In this document: positions 17,424-27,179 of the stretch, piece after piece
Numbering within the stretch: position 1 is the first letter of the stretch
Layout: every line of letters begins with the position of its first letter
NCBI GenBank assembly: GCA_050633205.1
Contig: JBOEGA010000018.1
Location: forward strand, 5,585-69,584
Length of the DNA stretch: 64,000 bases
Reading direction: 5' to 3'
Source: CBDHHC01 sp050633205
GTDB taxonomy: Bacteria > Pseudomonadota > Alphaproteobacteria > Rhizobiales > CBDHHC01
The notes under the pieces: model-generated
The model's database searches: none
Seen by the model: only the letters and a program-made list of their open reading frames with translations
Told to the model about the DNA's origin: nothing
Translations under genes and position numbers: made by a program

Positions 17424-18317
17424 ATGACAGATAAAATCAATGACAAAGTGGTCTACCAGGGTGAGCCCGGTGCAAACTCACATTTAGCCTGTCAGGATTA
17501 CTTCCCTGACATGGAATCCGTACCCTGTTCCACGTTTGAAGATGCCTTGACAGCCGTTAAGAATGGAAGTGCCAGACTGGCAATGATCCCCATAGAGAAC
17601 TCTGTGGCGGGACGGGTCGCAGATGTGCATCACCTTCTTCCTGACTCAGGGCTGTATGTCATTGGAGAACATTTTGAACGGATTTGTCACCAGTTGCTTG
17701 TAATACCAGGCACAAATATATCTGATCTGAAAACTGTACACAGCCACACAATGGCACTTGGACAATGCAGAAATGTAATCAGAGAACTTGGGCTTAATGC
17801 AGTAACTGAAGCAGATACTGCCGGGGCCGCACGCCTGATTAAGGAAGCCGATAATAAGTCCATGGCTGCAATTGCCTCTTCTCTGGCAGCCGAAGTCCAC
17901 GGCCTTGAGGTCATCAGAGCAAATATTGAAGACGCTCAGCATAACACAACCCGCTTCCTCATCCTGGCCGCTGAACCTGAAGATGCCGAACCGGAAGACG
18001 GCCCCATTATAACAACTTTTATATTCAGGGTGCGCAACGTTCCTGCTGCTTTATATAAAGCCCTTGGCGGATTTGCTACGAATGGGGTTAATATGACCAA
18101 GCTGGAATCTTACCAGCTTGAAGGGACATTTGAAGCAACAATGTTCTATGCCGATATTGAAGGACACCCTTCTGAACGCCCTGTAAGACTGGCTCTGGAA
18201 GAGCTTTCTTTCTTTTCCAATGAAGTCCGAATTCTGGGAACATATAAGGCAAATAAATTCAGAACCCAGTTACTTGAAAATAGCCCGAACCTGAAATTAT
18301 CGAGGCAGAGAGCTTAA
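17424..18317 (+). CDS. pheA: Prephenate dehydratase PheA
   Basis: Converts prephenate to phenylpyruvate in phenylalanine synthesis. 297 residues, monofunctional (no chorismate mutase domain). The catalytic domain starts VYQGEPGANSHLA, with IPIENSVAGRV and the NTTRF active-site motif at about residues 174-178. The C-terminal ACT domain carries GALYK-like PAALYKALGGF and KLESYQ in place of the usual ESRP, the binding loop for feedback inhibition by Phe. It starts at ATG 17424 with no obvious Shine-Dalgarno. It stands alone, with a 305-base gap after it. Confidence 0.95.
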   Translation: MTDKINDKVVYQGEPGANSHLACQDYFPDMESVPCSTFEDALTAVKNGSARLAMIPIENSVAGRVADVHHLLPDSGLYVIGEHFERICHQLLVIPGTNISDLKTVHSHTMALGQCRNVIRELGLNAVTEADTAGAARLIKEADNKSMAAIASSLAAEVHGLEVIRANIEDAQHNTTRFLILAAEPEDAEPEDGPIITTFIFRVRNVPAALYKALGGFATNGVNMTKLESYQLEGTFEATMFYADIEGHPSERPVRLALEELSFFSNEVRILGTYKANKFRTQLLENSPNLKLSRQRA

Positions 18318-18607
18318 ACACACACTCTTGAACAAAAACATCGTAAAAACTCAGGAACACCTTGGAAACCCGAGAAGATTGCTGTTGCCTATTTATACAA
18401 CTGAAGGTAGAAATAGATGGGGTTTAACTTGATGGGGTTCTGGGAGTTACTTACTATCAGGTTTGTCAGGCTGGTTTTCAGTCTTGTCCGATCACGGAAT
18501 TAAAATAAAAACAATTTTACAGGGCAGATTATCTTCATTTTATACTGGACGTTCTATTAATCTGGCAAACTGATGTACTTAATATTACAGAAATCCATCT
18601 CTACAAA
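18318..18607. other. Intergenic region between pheA and the epimerase gene
   Basis: Roughly 300 bases without a supportable gene. Two close copies of GATGGGGTT occur at about 18416-18440. I see no convincing terminator or operator. Confidence 0.5.
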
Positions 18608-18622
18608 TAAAGGTAGAGAAAC

Positions 18623-19504
18623 ATGTTACCAGAAGCAGCAACACCACATCGACCAGACAAAAGAAAACGAAATAACAGACTAAAAATTTACGATATTGAG
18701 AATAGAGAAGCCGCAGCACGCATTGCTGAACAGGGCGCTCAACTTCTTCAATGGAAACCACACGGGCAGGATGACGTTATCTGGTTATCCCCGGGAGCCT
18801 CCTTTAGCCCTGGCAAACCAATTCGCGGCGGAATACCTATCTGCTGGCCCTGGTTTGGAATGCATCCAACAACGTCAGAATACCCGTCTCACGGACTTGC
18901 CCGGAGAAATCCATGGAAACTTCAAACCAATGAAGACCTTGGTGATAGGACGTTGATTGAATTTGAATTCATAAATAATGATTTCGAAAGCTGGCCTTAC
19001 TATTGCTCGGCAACTCTTAAATTTCATATCGGACAAACATTGGATATACAGCTTACAACAAAAAATCTAAGCCAGACCTGCCAGCTCGCCTACACTCAGG
19101 CCCTGCATACATATTTCAAAGTGGGAGATATCAGGGAGCTCGAAGTCAGAGGCTTGGAAAATACGCAATATATCAATAAATTGAAACGAAATGCTTTTGG
19201 CAAAGACAGCACTCCTCTAACAATTGATACTGAAATTGACAGAATTTATATGTCACCGGCAGATAACATCATTATTGATGACTATTCAATGAAGCGAAAA
19301 ATCAACATCTCTCATAAAGGTGCAAATGCCATAGTGGTATGGAACCCAGGAAAGAAAAAAGCAGAAACTATGGGAGACATGGGCTTCGCAGATAGCTATA
19401 AGCAAATGCTGTGTGTAGAAACAGCAACGGCAGGAAAGCAATGTATGATTCTGGAACCCGGTGAACAGCATACAATTTCATCGAGTTATTCCGTATCAGA
19501 CTAG
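18623..19504 (+). CDS. D-hexose-6-phosphate mutarotase (glucose-6-phosphate 1-epimerase, YeaD-like)
   Basis: 293 residues of the aldose-epimerase superfamily, interconverting alpha and beta anomers of hexose 6-phosphates. Characteristic segments are GAQLLQWKPHGQDDVIWLS, RGGIPICWPWFGMHP and SHGLARRNPW (catalytic His), with ALHTYFKVGDI and GFADSYKQMLCVETA containing the catalytic Glu. The ribosome-binding site is AAGGTAGAG. The first 15 residues are not conserved in the family. There is no sugar operon around it. Confidence 0.9.
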   Translation: MLPEAATPHRPDKRKRNNRLKIYDIENREAAARIAEQGAQLLQWKPHGQDDVIWLSPGASFSPGKPIRGGIPICWPWFGMHPTTSEYPSHGLARRNPWKLQTNEDLGDRTLIEFEFINNDFESWPYYCSATLKFHIGQTLDIQLTTKNLSQTCQLAYTQALHTYFKVGDIRELEVRGLENTQYINKLKRNAFGKDSTPLTIDTEIDRIYMSPADNIIIDDYSMKRKINISHKGANAIVVWNPGKKKAETMGDMGFADSYKQMLCVETATAGKQCMILEPGEQHTISSSYSVSD

Positions 19505-19536
19505 GCTCACGACCTGCCTCTATAATATGCTTGAAT

Positions 19537-20424
19537 ATGATGGACTATGTACAAAAACACTGGAGAGGTCATTATAGTTTCAGCAGATCATTCTGGGTAA
19601 ACCTGATCTCCCCACTATGTATATTTCAGGTAGCACTTCAACTGTCTAAAAGCCTTATCAGTAACTCTGCGGGCTATCTGGAAATTGCAATATATGTAGC
19701 CCTGATCTTCAGCCTGTTCCCTTTATACTGGCTTAGCTATTTATGGTCCCTTACAGGAACAGTAAGGGCAGAAATAAGATATAAAAACTCTGTAACCTCC
19801 ACCATATTAAAAGGCATAGCCTTTTTCATTCTTACCATTTTAACTGTCTTTCTTATAATTCAGACAGTTATGCATATCTCGGCAGCTCGTCATTTCAGTA
19901 GCATTTTGTTAAAAAATGACCCCACCTCCCTTTCCGGCTTTAAACACCAGCGCCGGGGACAAACACTCAGAATATCAGGAACGATATCATTCAACCTGCC
20001 ATTATTTCTTGAGAAAACCCTTTCAGAACACCAGGAAATTAACAGACTTCATATAGAAAGCTCCGGTGGATATTTGATCCCCGCTCATCAGATAATCAAA
20101 CTTGTTACTCAAAGAAAGCTGGATACCTATGTCGGTAAATCCTGCCTGAGCGCATGTTCAATAATTTTCCTTGCTGGAAATAAAAGGATAATATCAAAAA
20201 CGGCCAGGCTGGGTTTCCATCAACCCCATTCGCCTTTGATCCCCATGCTTCGCAGGGCTGACTATTTCCGTAAAGAATACAATTTCATGAAAAGCAGAAA
20301 TATTCCCGATAGCTTCATTTCCAGAGCACTTGGCACGCCGGCAACTACCCTCTGGTTTCCAACCCATAAAGAACTTATAGTCTCCGGATATGTAACTCAT
20401 ATAACAGAGAGCTCTGAACAATGA
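19537..20424 (+). CDS. Membrane protein with ClpP/crotonase-like periplasmic domain (COG3904-like)
   Basis: About 295 residues. Three hydrophobic helices (about 20-45, 48-72 and 90-115) precede a soluble domain with LHIESSGGYLIPAHQI, SCLSACSIIFLAGNKRI and ARLGFHQPHSP. This matches the COG3904 group of predicted ClpP-fold serine-protease-like proteins, where SxGG forms the oxyanion region and the CxSACxxxF segment carries the nucleophile position. Catalytic competence is not certain. The start could be TTG 19531, ATG 19537 or ATG 19540. Its stop overlaps the next gene's start by 4 bases, so the two are translationally coupled. Confidence 0.75.
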   Translation: MMDYVQKHWRGHYSFSRSFWVNLISPLCIFQVALQLSKSLISNSAGYLEIAIYVALIFSLFPLYWLSYLWSLTGTVRAEIRYKNSVTSTILKGIAFFILTILTVFLIIQTVMHISAARHFSSILLKNDPTSLSGFKHQRRGQTLRISGTISFNLPLFLEKTLSEHQEINRLHIESSGGYLIPAHQIIKLVTQRKLDTYVGKSCLSACSIIFLAGNKRIISKTARLGFHQPHSPLIPMLRRADYFRKEYNFMKSRNIPDSFISRALGTPATTLWFPTHKELIVSGYVTHITESSEQ

Positions 20425-21425
20425 ATACTGCCATAGTACCGGATCAAATGCAGGCGATCGCTATTGATGCTCCAGGAGCAAAAAGTGAACTCGTCTTAAA
20501 AGAAGTGCCAACTCCTGTACCAACTGACGAGCAGATCCTGATAAAAGTATCCGCCGCCGGGGTTAACCGCCCCGATGTTTTACAGCGACTTGGGCATTAC
20601 CCACCTCCGCCTGGAGCATCAGAACGCCCGGGACTTGAGGTTGCTGGTGAAGTTGTAAAATGTGGCCTGAATGCAAAGCGCTATAAACCGGGTGACAAGG
20701 TCTGTGCCCTTGTTTCAGGTGGTGGCTATAGCCAGTACTGCCTCGCCCATGAAGGATCTGCTCTGCCAATTCCCGAGAATATCACGGAAATAGAAGCAGC
20801 AGGTATCCCGGAAACAGCTTTTACAGTATGGCATAATACATTCCAGCGGGGAAATTTGAAATCCGGAGAATGGTTTCTTGTTCATGGCGGTGCAAGCGGC
20901 ATTGCCACGACAGCAATACAATTCGCAGCAGCAATCGGAGCGAAAGTAATCACAACAGTCAGTTCTGAAGAAAAAGCGGAATTCTGCCTGAAACTTGGGG
21001 CGACCAAAGCTATCAACTATACGACTGAAGATTTCCCCACAGCTGTTAAGGAAATTACCGATGGTAATGGAGCTGATGTAATTCTGGATATGATTGGTGG
21101 AGATTATATAGAAAGAAATATGAAATGTGCAGCTCAGGACGGGCGTATAGTTCAGATTGCATTTCTCAATGGACCGATCGCTGAAATCAACTTTAACCGG
21201 CTTATGATTAACCGGCTTACTCTGACAGGTTCAACACTGAGGCCCCGGACAGATAAAGTTAAAACAGAGATAGCAAAAGCTGTTGAATCCAATGTTTGGC
21301 CAATGATAAAAGAAGGAAAATTCAAACCTGTAATTGATTCGACCTTTCCTCTGGAAAAAGCAGGGGAAGCACATAAACGGATGGAATCGAGAGGGCATAT
21401 AGGCAAGATTATCCTTACCACATAA
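20421..21425 (+). CDS. NAD(P)H-quinone oxidoreductase, PIG3/zeta-crystallin type
   Basis: 334 residues of the medium-chain dehydrogenase/reductase superfamily lacking the zinc ligands. The N-terminal GroES-like domain contains AGVNRPDVLQRLGHYPPPPGASE, the signature of the PIG3 group. The Rossmann domain has VHGGASGIATTAIQFAAAIGAKVI (split by convention) and DVILDMIGGDY. It would reduce quinones with NADPH. ATGA overlap with the preceding membrane-protein gene implies one transcript, but no functional link is evident. Confidence 0.92.
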   Translation: MNTAIVPDQMQAIAIDAPGAKSELVLKEVPTPVPTDEQILIKVSAAGVNRPDVLQRLGHYPPPPGASERPGLEVAGEVVKCGLNAKRYKPGDKVCALVSGGGYSQYCLAHEGSALPIPENITEIEAAGIPETAFTVWHNTFQRGNLKSGEWFLVHGGASGIATTAIQFAAAIGAKVITTVSSEEKAEFCLKLGATKAINYTTEDFPTAVKEITDGNGADVILDMIGGDYIERNMKCAAQDGRIVQIAFLNGPIAEINFNRLMINRLTLTGSTLRPRTDKVKTEIAKAVESNVWPMIKEGKFKPVIDSTFPLEKAGEAHKRMESRGHIGKIILTT

Positions 21426-21572
21426 TGCCTGGCAGGATTGATCTATCATCACTTCCTTACAGTTCTGTTGAACAGGAACACGCAAGATGCAATTAGGGCT
21501 GACATTGAGTTCTGAATACATTCAAAGTCGGTCAACCTGCCATGCAAATGCAGTATGTGAGGCCTGAACCTG

Positions 21573-22172
21573 ATGATTAATGATTGGTATCAGGCTGTCA
21601 TAGATATTACTGCATCTCAGGAAGAAGCCAAAAATCTTGCCATTGAAGTAACCAGTGTTCTGGCCACGGAAAAAATAATTACATTATACAAACCGGGCCA
21701 GACTCTCACACACATTTCTGGAAAATTTGCCCCTGGCCCGGATTTCTCGTTTGCATCAGGAGCAGCCATAGACCTGCGCAATCACCAGGAACTAAATATA
21801 GGTGGTATGGATATTCATACAAAAGCTTGGGTAAACGACTATGGAATAATTGGTCTTGATTCCGCTTTGTGCCCGGTATGCAAAATTGAACTCACAACAG
21901 ACTCATTTGACCTTTTATCTGTACTCAAAGAGTCCTTTGCTGAAGCAGGTGAAAACTTTGTCTCCAGAAAGCATCAGCCAAGGGTATCATGCCCGAACTG
22001 CAAGACCTCATCTCATGTCTCTCGCTGGAAAACACAGCCACACCTGGGCTTTTGCAGTCTTGCCTTCATATTCTGGAACTGGCCTCCATTTGAAAGCTGG
22101 AGAATTAATATACCTGAGATAATTTCGCAAACATTAGGTCGGGATATAATACTGACCTATGGCAGGCTTTAA
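21573..22172 (+). CDS. Uncharacterised protein with a zinc-ribbon-like four-cysteine site
   Basis: 199 residues that I cannot assign to a named function. Two CxxC pairs, CPVC (about residue 105) and CPNC (about 147), are 40 residues apart and could hold one zinc. The C-terminal part is aromatic-rich (HLGFCSLAFIFWNWPPFESW), as in a family of stand-alone hypothetical proteins. There is no signal peptide or membrane segment. GAGG stands 10 bases before ATG 21573. It follows the oxidoreductase by 147 bases and may form a separate unit. Confidence 0.65.
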   Translation: MINDWYQAVIDITASQEEAKNLAIEVTSVLATEKIITLYKPGQTLTHISGKFAPGPDFSFASGAAIDLRNHQELNIGGMDIHTKAWVNDYGIIGLDSALCPVCKIELTTDSFDLLSVLKESFAEAGENFVSRKHQPRVSCPNCKTSSHVSRWKTQPHLGFCSLAFIFWNWPPFESWRINIPEIISQTLGRDIILTYGRL

Positions 22173-22447
22173 CCCTGTTAAACTTCAGAATACTCTGAGA
22201 AAAATCTCTTGTAGTAATATTTTTTATTTCTCATCTGTTTACTACTCTTTAACTACTGCATTTATTCGGGTTAAAATTTATTTTTCCGTAATTGAAAAGA
22301 ACAAAGTCTTTGACAAAATCATCAGAAAAGAATAACAAAGTTGCATTGCACTTGCTGGATATCCAGCTTATATAAGAGTCTCATCCCCTAATTTTACAGT
22401 CTATATGACCTCCCGAATTAACCCTTGGGAGTGTGGAGGACAGGTTT

Positions 22448-23248
22448 ATGACATCAACACCATTAATGCCAAAAGCAACTGCGGTTTGGCTCGTCGACAA
22501 CACGTCGTTGACATTCGAACAAATTGCTGAGTTTTGCGGCCTTCATGTCCTGGAAGTTAAAGGAATAGCTGATGGGGATGTCGCGAACGGAATTAAGGGG
22601 CATGACCCCATATCATCAGGTCAATTATCCCGTGATGAAATTAAACGCGGACAGGATAGTTCCAGATATCGCTTAAAGCTTTCAAAGTCTAAAGTTTCCA
22701 TGCCTGAGGCAAAAACCAAGAGAAAGCCCAAATATACTCCGGTATCCAGACGTCAGGATCGCCCAAATGCGATTCTATGGCTAACCAAATACCACCCGGA
22801 GTTAAAGGACTCCCAGATTATCCGCTTGGTGGGAACGACGAAACCTACAATTCAGTCAATTCGCGAGAGAACTCACTGGAACTCCGCAAACCTGCAACCG
22901 GCCGATCCGGTTACACTTGGGTTATGTACGCAGATAGACCTGGATAAGGAAGTTCAGAAATCAGCTCACAGAGTTGATGCTGACCAGCCACGTCCTCAGC
23001 CTGATATTGCAAATACTCTTCTGTCCGCTACTGAAACAACAGAACAGCAATCATCTGATGGATACAGTTTCCCTGGTGCAGCAACAGCTGAAGCTGAAGC
23101 TAAAAAATTGAACTACAGTGCTGAAAATGTTTTTGGACCAGCAGGATCATCCACTTCATCTTCTGAAGAAGAAGAAGTACCTGATGCAGAAAAGATTTTT
23201 GCAAGCCTGACCACTGAAGACAAAGATGAAACAAAAGCAGAAGAATAG
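22448..23248 (+). CDS. trcR: DUF1013 family cell-cycle transcriptional regulator (TrcR-like)
   Basis: 266 residues from ATG 22448, chosen because GGAGGA lies 7 bases upstream and the family N-terminus MPKATAVWLVDNT follows at once. An atypical helix-turn-helix region is suggested by LTFEQIAEFCGLHVLEVKGIADGD and DSQIIRLVGTTKPTIQSIRER. The C-terminal 80 residues are low-complexity and acidic (SSSEEEEVPDAEKIF). DUF1013 proteins are alphaproteobacterial, and database naming links them to cell-cycle transcription (TrcR). I rely on memory for that name. The family call is firm. Confidence 0.82.
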   Translation: MTSTPLMPKATAVWLVDNTSLTFEQIAEFCGLHVLEVKGIADGDVANGIKGHDPISSGQLSRDEIKRGQDSSRYRLKLSKSKVSMPEAKTKRKPKYTPVSRRQDRPNAILWLTKYHPELKDSQIIRLVGTTKPTIQSIRERTHWNSANLQPADPVTLGLCTQIDLDKEVQKSAHRVDADQPRPQPDIANTLLSATETTEQQSSDGYSFPGAATAEAEAKKLNYSAENVFGPAGSSTSSSEEEEVPDAEKIFASLTTEDKDETKAEE

Positions 23249-23442
23249 GACAATTTGGTCATAAAAAACACGAATCATGCTAATTGCCCAGATTGACAAG
23301 CTCTTACTCTATAAGCTATGTCTGGGCTTTCATGAATTTACAGGCTGCTTGGTGGTGAAGATCACGAACATGGATCTACACTGTTTATAAACAGAATATA
23401 CGCTAAGCATGCATGGCCTTTTGATTAAAGAAAGTCAGATAG

Positions 23443-23568
23443 ATGAAGATCAAGAACTCAATCAAATCTCTTAGAGGTAGACATCGCGACAACCGTGTGA
23501 TTCGCCGCCGTGGACGCCTATATGTAATTAACAAAACTAACCCGCGCTTTAAAGCACGCCAAGGTTAA
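23443..23568 (+). CDS. rpmJ: 50S ribosomal protein L36 (41-residue, zinc-free type)
   Basis: A 41-residue basic protein, MKIKNSIKSLRGRHRDNRVI followed by RRRGRLYVINKTNPRFKARQG (split). It is of the YkgO-like type without zinc cysteines. Too short for most ORF finders. Both L31 and L36 in this window are zinc-independent, which avoids a zinc cost in ribosomes. It is followed by a TPR gene, a frequent alphaproteobacterial neighbour. Confidence 0.95.
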   Translation: MKIKNSIKSLRGRHRDNRVIRRRGRLYVINKTNPRFKARQG

Positions 23569-23750
23569 TGGTGTACATTACATCATTAACATAATTGTGT
23601 TTTCGCGTTAATTGACTCGAAGTCAATTTCTAAAGTTTTGATATTTATATACTTTTTATAAATATAGCATTGTCCGTACAATGTCTGGAAACGACATTAA
23701 CTAGGATAAATGCACGTTAAAAGCGAATATTGCTTTTTTACGATAGAAAC

Positions 23751-24392
23751 ATGGGGTATTCTAACCCCATGCTATACCCAAGATTATCAGCGAAGATATT
23801 ATTTGCTAGTTTCATATTGAAGGTCACTTTCCTGATAGCCCCGCTAGCTGGAGCATCAGCTGACAGTCAGTCTCGTCCTGCGTCTTTGTCTACGCAGAAC
23901 TCCCCATCGAAAAGTCAGATACTCAAAAGGCTGTACTATAAGCTACAGCATGCTGAAGATAGTAAAAACGCGAATACTATTGAAAAGGAAATTGAGGGGG
24001 TTTGGCTTGAATCTGGTAGCCATACTGTAAATCTGCTTATGCAGCGGGCACTTCGCTCACAAAGTGAAAATAAAAACACTGTTTGTCTCCACCTTTTAAA
24101 TGAGATTGTAACAATTGCGCCGGGATACCAAACTGGCTGGTATAGACGTGCACTAATTCACTTCAATAACGGGAATTACTCTTTAGCACTCATAGACATC
24201 AGACAGGTTCTTGCGTTAGACCCGCATAATTTTAAGGCGATATACGGTTTGGGCCTTATTCTCCAGGAAGTAGGAAATAAGAAATCGGCTTTGAGAGTAT
24301 TCAAAAAACTATTGGCCATTCATCCCCACTATGAGGATGCAAAAAAGGCTGTCGAGCAGCTGACCATTGAAGTTGAGGGACAGGATACCTGA
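23751..24392 (+). CDS. Exported TPR-repeat protein
   Basis: About 213 residues from ATG 23751; TTG 23730 and ATG 23769 are alternatives and none has a good Shine-Dalgarno. A signal-like hydrophobic segment (ILFASFILKVTFLIAPLAGASA) is followed by helical repeats, with two clear TPR units near the C-terminus (QTGWYRRALIHFNNGNYSLA, FKAIYGLGLILQEVGNKKSA). It is a likely periplasmic or membrane-anchored protein-interaction module. A weak AAAAGC/GCTTTT hairpin just upstream may end the rpmJ transcript. Specific function is unknown. Confidence 0.8.
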   Translation: MGYSNPMLYPRLSAKILFASFILKVTFLIAPLAGASADSQSRPASLSTQNSPSKSQILKRLYYKLQHAEDSKNANTIEKEIEGVWLESGSHTVNLLMQRALRSQSENKNTVCLHLLNEIVTIAPGYQTGWYRRALIHFNNGNYSLALIDIRQVLALDPHNFKAIYGLGLILQEVGNKKSALRVFKKLLAIHPHYEDAKKAVEQLTIEVEGQDT

Positions 24393-24394
24393 TT

Positions 24395-25561
24395 TCAGGA
24401 CGGTTTACTGACATAATCCCTTATATTCCTGAGAAACTTCATACATTTATCCATTTGATCTTTTTCAATAAACTCATCTGGCTTGTGAGCCTGTTCTATA
24501 CTGCCGGGCCCACATATCACAGTAGGACAATCTCCAAGTTCAAAGAAACCTGCTTCTGTTCCGTATGAGACAACCCCTATCTCATTTTGTCCGGCCCATC
24601 TGAGGGACAAAGATAATAACTCCTCTCCTCCAACAGATTGAGCTGTCTGAAAGGTCGGCACAGAGTTAACCTTAGTGGTCTGGATTCCAGCCTCTTCACT
24701 GACCTTCCTCATTTCCATGACCAGCTTTTCCGAATAATCCAGAAACTCACCAACAATATGATCAACCTGAGCACCTGGCAAACTTCTGATTTCCCATAAA
24801 AAACGACATTTTTTAGGAACAATATTAAGTGCAGTACCACCATCTATCTTGCCAACATGCACAGATGAAAAAGAAGGTGTAAACCGCTCATCAACATGAC
24901 TGGTGCGCAATAGTGATCCAACCCTGTCCAGCTCAACAATTAACCTTGAGGCGTAGGAAACTGAGTTAACTCCGAGGTCTACAACACTTGAATGTGCTTC
25001 CTTGCCGGTAACCTCAGTAACAAATGCATGAATGCCCTTATGCCCGGAAATAACCTGCATATTGCTTGGTTCACCAACAATTACCATTTTGGGTTTAGTC
25101 AATGTCTTTCCAAGTTCATCCACCATCGGGCGAACTCCAATACACCCGATTTCCTCATCATAGGACAACAACAGATGCACAGGCATATGAAGTTCTCTCT
25201 TGGTAAGCTCCGGAACCAACGACAGAATACAGGATAAGAAACCTTTCATATCCGTAGTGCCGCGACCATAATACCGTCCTTCTTTTTCTTCCAGCTCAAA
25301 TGGATTGGAAGTCCAGCTCTGACCATCTACGGGAACCACATCAGTATGCGCAGAAAGCCCGATACCAGAAATCCCCTCAGGCCCTATAGTGGCATAAAGG
25401 CTTGTTTTATCACCTGTCTCATTAGGAATTCTAGTAGATGAAACACCATACCCGAGAAGAAAGTCTTCAATAAATTCAATCATTTCCAGGTTGGAATACC
25501 TGCTGGTCGTATCAAAGCGGATCAGCTTCTGCATAATATCTTCATAACCATGATCAGACAT
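24395..25561 (-). CDS. argE: Acetylornithine deacetylase (ArgE, M20 peptidase family)
   Basis: A 388-residue di-zinc amidohydrolase that removes the acetyl group of N2-acetylornithine. The metal and catalytic motifs are SAHTDVVPVDGQSW, GRGTTDMKGF, YDEEIGCIG (general-base Glu) and the dimerisation domain GHKGIHAFVTEVTGKEAHSS. The closing motif GPGSIEQAHKPDEFIE is the typical ArgE end. Because ArgJ is also encoded here, this enzyme may act on a related acetylated amino acid instead. It is convergent with the TPR gene (2-base gap) and divergent from the efflux operon. Confidence 0.9.
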   Translation of the reverse strand: MSDHGYEDIMQKLIRFDTTSRYSNLEMIEFIEDFLLGYGVSSTRIPNETGDKTSLYATIGPEGISGIGLSAHTDVVPVDGQSWTSNPFELEEKEGRYYGRGTTDMKGFLSCILSLVPELTKRELHMPVHLLLSYDEEIGCIGVRPMVDELGKTLTKPKMVIVGEPSNMQVISGHKGIHAFVTEVTGKEAHSSVVDLGVNSVSYASRLIVELDRVGSLLRTSHVDERFTPSFSSVHVGKIDGGTALNIVPKKCRFLWEIRSLPGAQVDHIVGEFLDYSEKLVMEMRKVSEEAGIQTTKVNSVPTFQTAQSVGGEELLSLSLRWAGQNEIGVVSYGTEAGFFELGDCPTVICGPGSIEQAHKPDEFIEKDQMDKCMKFLRNIRDYVSKPS

Positions 25562-25792
25562 ACCGTTTACTCCCCTGCAGTCAGTTCCAATGGATTAAAG
25601 ATCAATCAATATCCCAGCAAAGAAATGTCTACCAGCCTAATTAACATATTGTTTCTTCATATTGTTCTATTAAATTATATTAGGCGCGACAGTTTTTTGA
25701 ATAAATAAATGTATAACGAATATATCTTGGCTGTTAATGCGAACTGGAATGCAATCGCCAATTAAATTTTATCTGGAGTCCTGGTAAAGCGT

Positions 25793-27160
25793 ATGGAAAC
25801 AATAAAACATAAAACTCCCATAGTGCTGATAATACTGCGAATAGTGCTGCCTGTGATTATCGTAACAGCCGCAGTTGGTGGCTATCGGTACCTGAAATCA
25901 ACCAAACCAAAAGTTAATATTAAGGCCGCCGAAGAAACCGTATGGTCAGTTCAGTCAGCAACAGTAAAAATTGCGGACCATCAACCGGCATTAAAACTAT
26001 ATGGAGAAGCAGTCTCCGGCCGAACAGTTGAACTTCGCTCTCTTGTAGCCGGAGAAATTATAAAAACAGGTGAGAAACTCAACAACGGCAGCATCGTTAA
26101 CAAAGGAGAGGTCTTACTTCAGATTGACCCTTTTAAATATGAAGGCGCTCTGACAGACGCTAAATCCAGACTTGCTGAAGCAAAAGCCAGACTTCAGGAA
26201 ATTCACGCAAACATGCTGCAGGATGAGAAAGACCTCGAATATTTGAAAGAACAGCTCACTCTGGCTGAAAAAGATCTTGAACGAGCAAGCAGGCTTGCAC
26301 AAAAAGGAACTGCCACGAAAAAGCTTGAAGACGATCGTCGCGTTGTTGTAAGCCAGCGCCGGCAGGTTGTTGACCAGAAGAAAAACAGTCTTGAAGTTAA
26401 TAAATCCAGATACAATCAGCAAAGAGCGATCATTGAGCGTCTGCAATGGGGGGTCAAAGAAGCCCGGAGAAACCTCAAAGACACCTTACTGGTAAGCCCG
26501 TTTAATGCCTATGTTGACTCAGTAAATGCTGAAGTAGGCCGAATTGTAAACGCTAATGATCGAATTGCAACCCTGTTTGACAAAAATGTAATCGACATAC
26601 AGTTCACATTATCAGATAGCCAGTACGGCCGGATCATCTCATCTGGCGAACCTGTTATACAGCGCAAGGTCAAAATCAGGTGGCGTGTCTCGGAGCCACC
26701 CATTGAATATGATGCAAAAATCGAACGCGTCAGCTCTAAAGTAAGTTCTGACAGCGGAGGGATTGACGTCTTCGCCCGCATTTCCAACCCTCTTGCAGGA
26801 ACAGCAATTCGCCCGGGAACCTTCGTTGAAGTTGCTGTCCCCGACCGGACCTACAAAGCCGTAGCACGTTTACCACAAACAGTCCTGTTTGAAGGAAAAT
26901 ATGTATACGCTATCATAGATGGCCGCCTCCAGAAAAGAACAGTCAAATCTGTTGGTGTTGATGGCAATGATATTTTGCTTACCGGCGATATCCGGCAGGA
27001 TGAAGAAATCTTGGTCACGCGAATTTCTACAGTGGGCAACGGAGTACGCGTTAAATCACGAAAATCAAAACCATCCTCGAAAAAAGAAACCAGTCAGGAA
27101 AATGATAGCAAGACAACAAACCTTGCTCATAAGCCTCTTTCTGTAACAAAAGAAAAGTAA
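25793..27160 (+). CDS. RND efflux periplasmic adaptor (membrane fusion protein)
   Basis: 455 residues. It has an N-terminal membrane anchor (about 12-32), a lipoyl/barrel-sandwich half (GRTVELRSLVAGEIIKTGEKL), a long alpha-hairpin (about 110-215), the second lipoyl half with DTLLVSPFNAYVDSVNAEVG, and a beta-barrel region (RPGTFVEVAVPDRTY). It bridges the RND pump and an outer-membrane channel. The C-terminal 40 residues are Lys/Ser-rich. It lies 19 bases upstream of the pump gene in an operon. No outer-membrane TolC or local regulator gene is present. Confidence 0.93.
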   Translation: METIKHKTPIVLIILRIVLPVIIVTAAVGGYRYLKSTKPKVNIKAAEETVWSVQSATVKIADHQPALKLYGEAVSGRTVELRSLVAGEIIKTGEKLNNGSIVNKGEVLLQIDPFKYEGALTDAKSRLAEAKARLQEIHANMLQDEKDLEYLKEQLTLAEKDLERASRLAQKGTATKKLEDDRRVVVSQRRQVVDQKKNSLEVNKSRYNQQRAIIERLQWGVKEARRNLKDTLLVSPFNAYVDSVNAEVGRIVNANDRIATLFDKNVIDIQFTLSDSQYGRIISSGEPVIQRKVKIRWRVSEPPIEYDAKIERVSSKVSSDSGGIDVFARISNPLAGTAIRPGTFVEVAVPDRTYKAVARLPQTVLFEGKYVYAIIDGRLQKRTVKSVGVDGNDILLTGDIRQDEEILVTRISTVGNGVRVKSRKSKPSSKKETSQENDSKTTNLAHKPLSVTKEK

Positions 27161-27179
27161 TTATTGTAGGAATAAGAAA

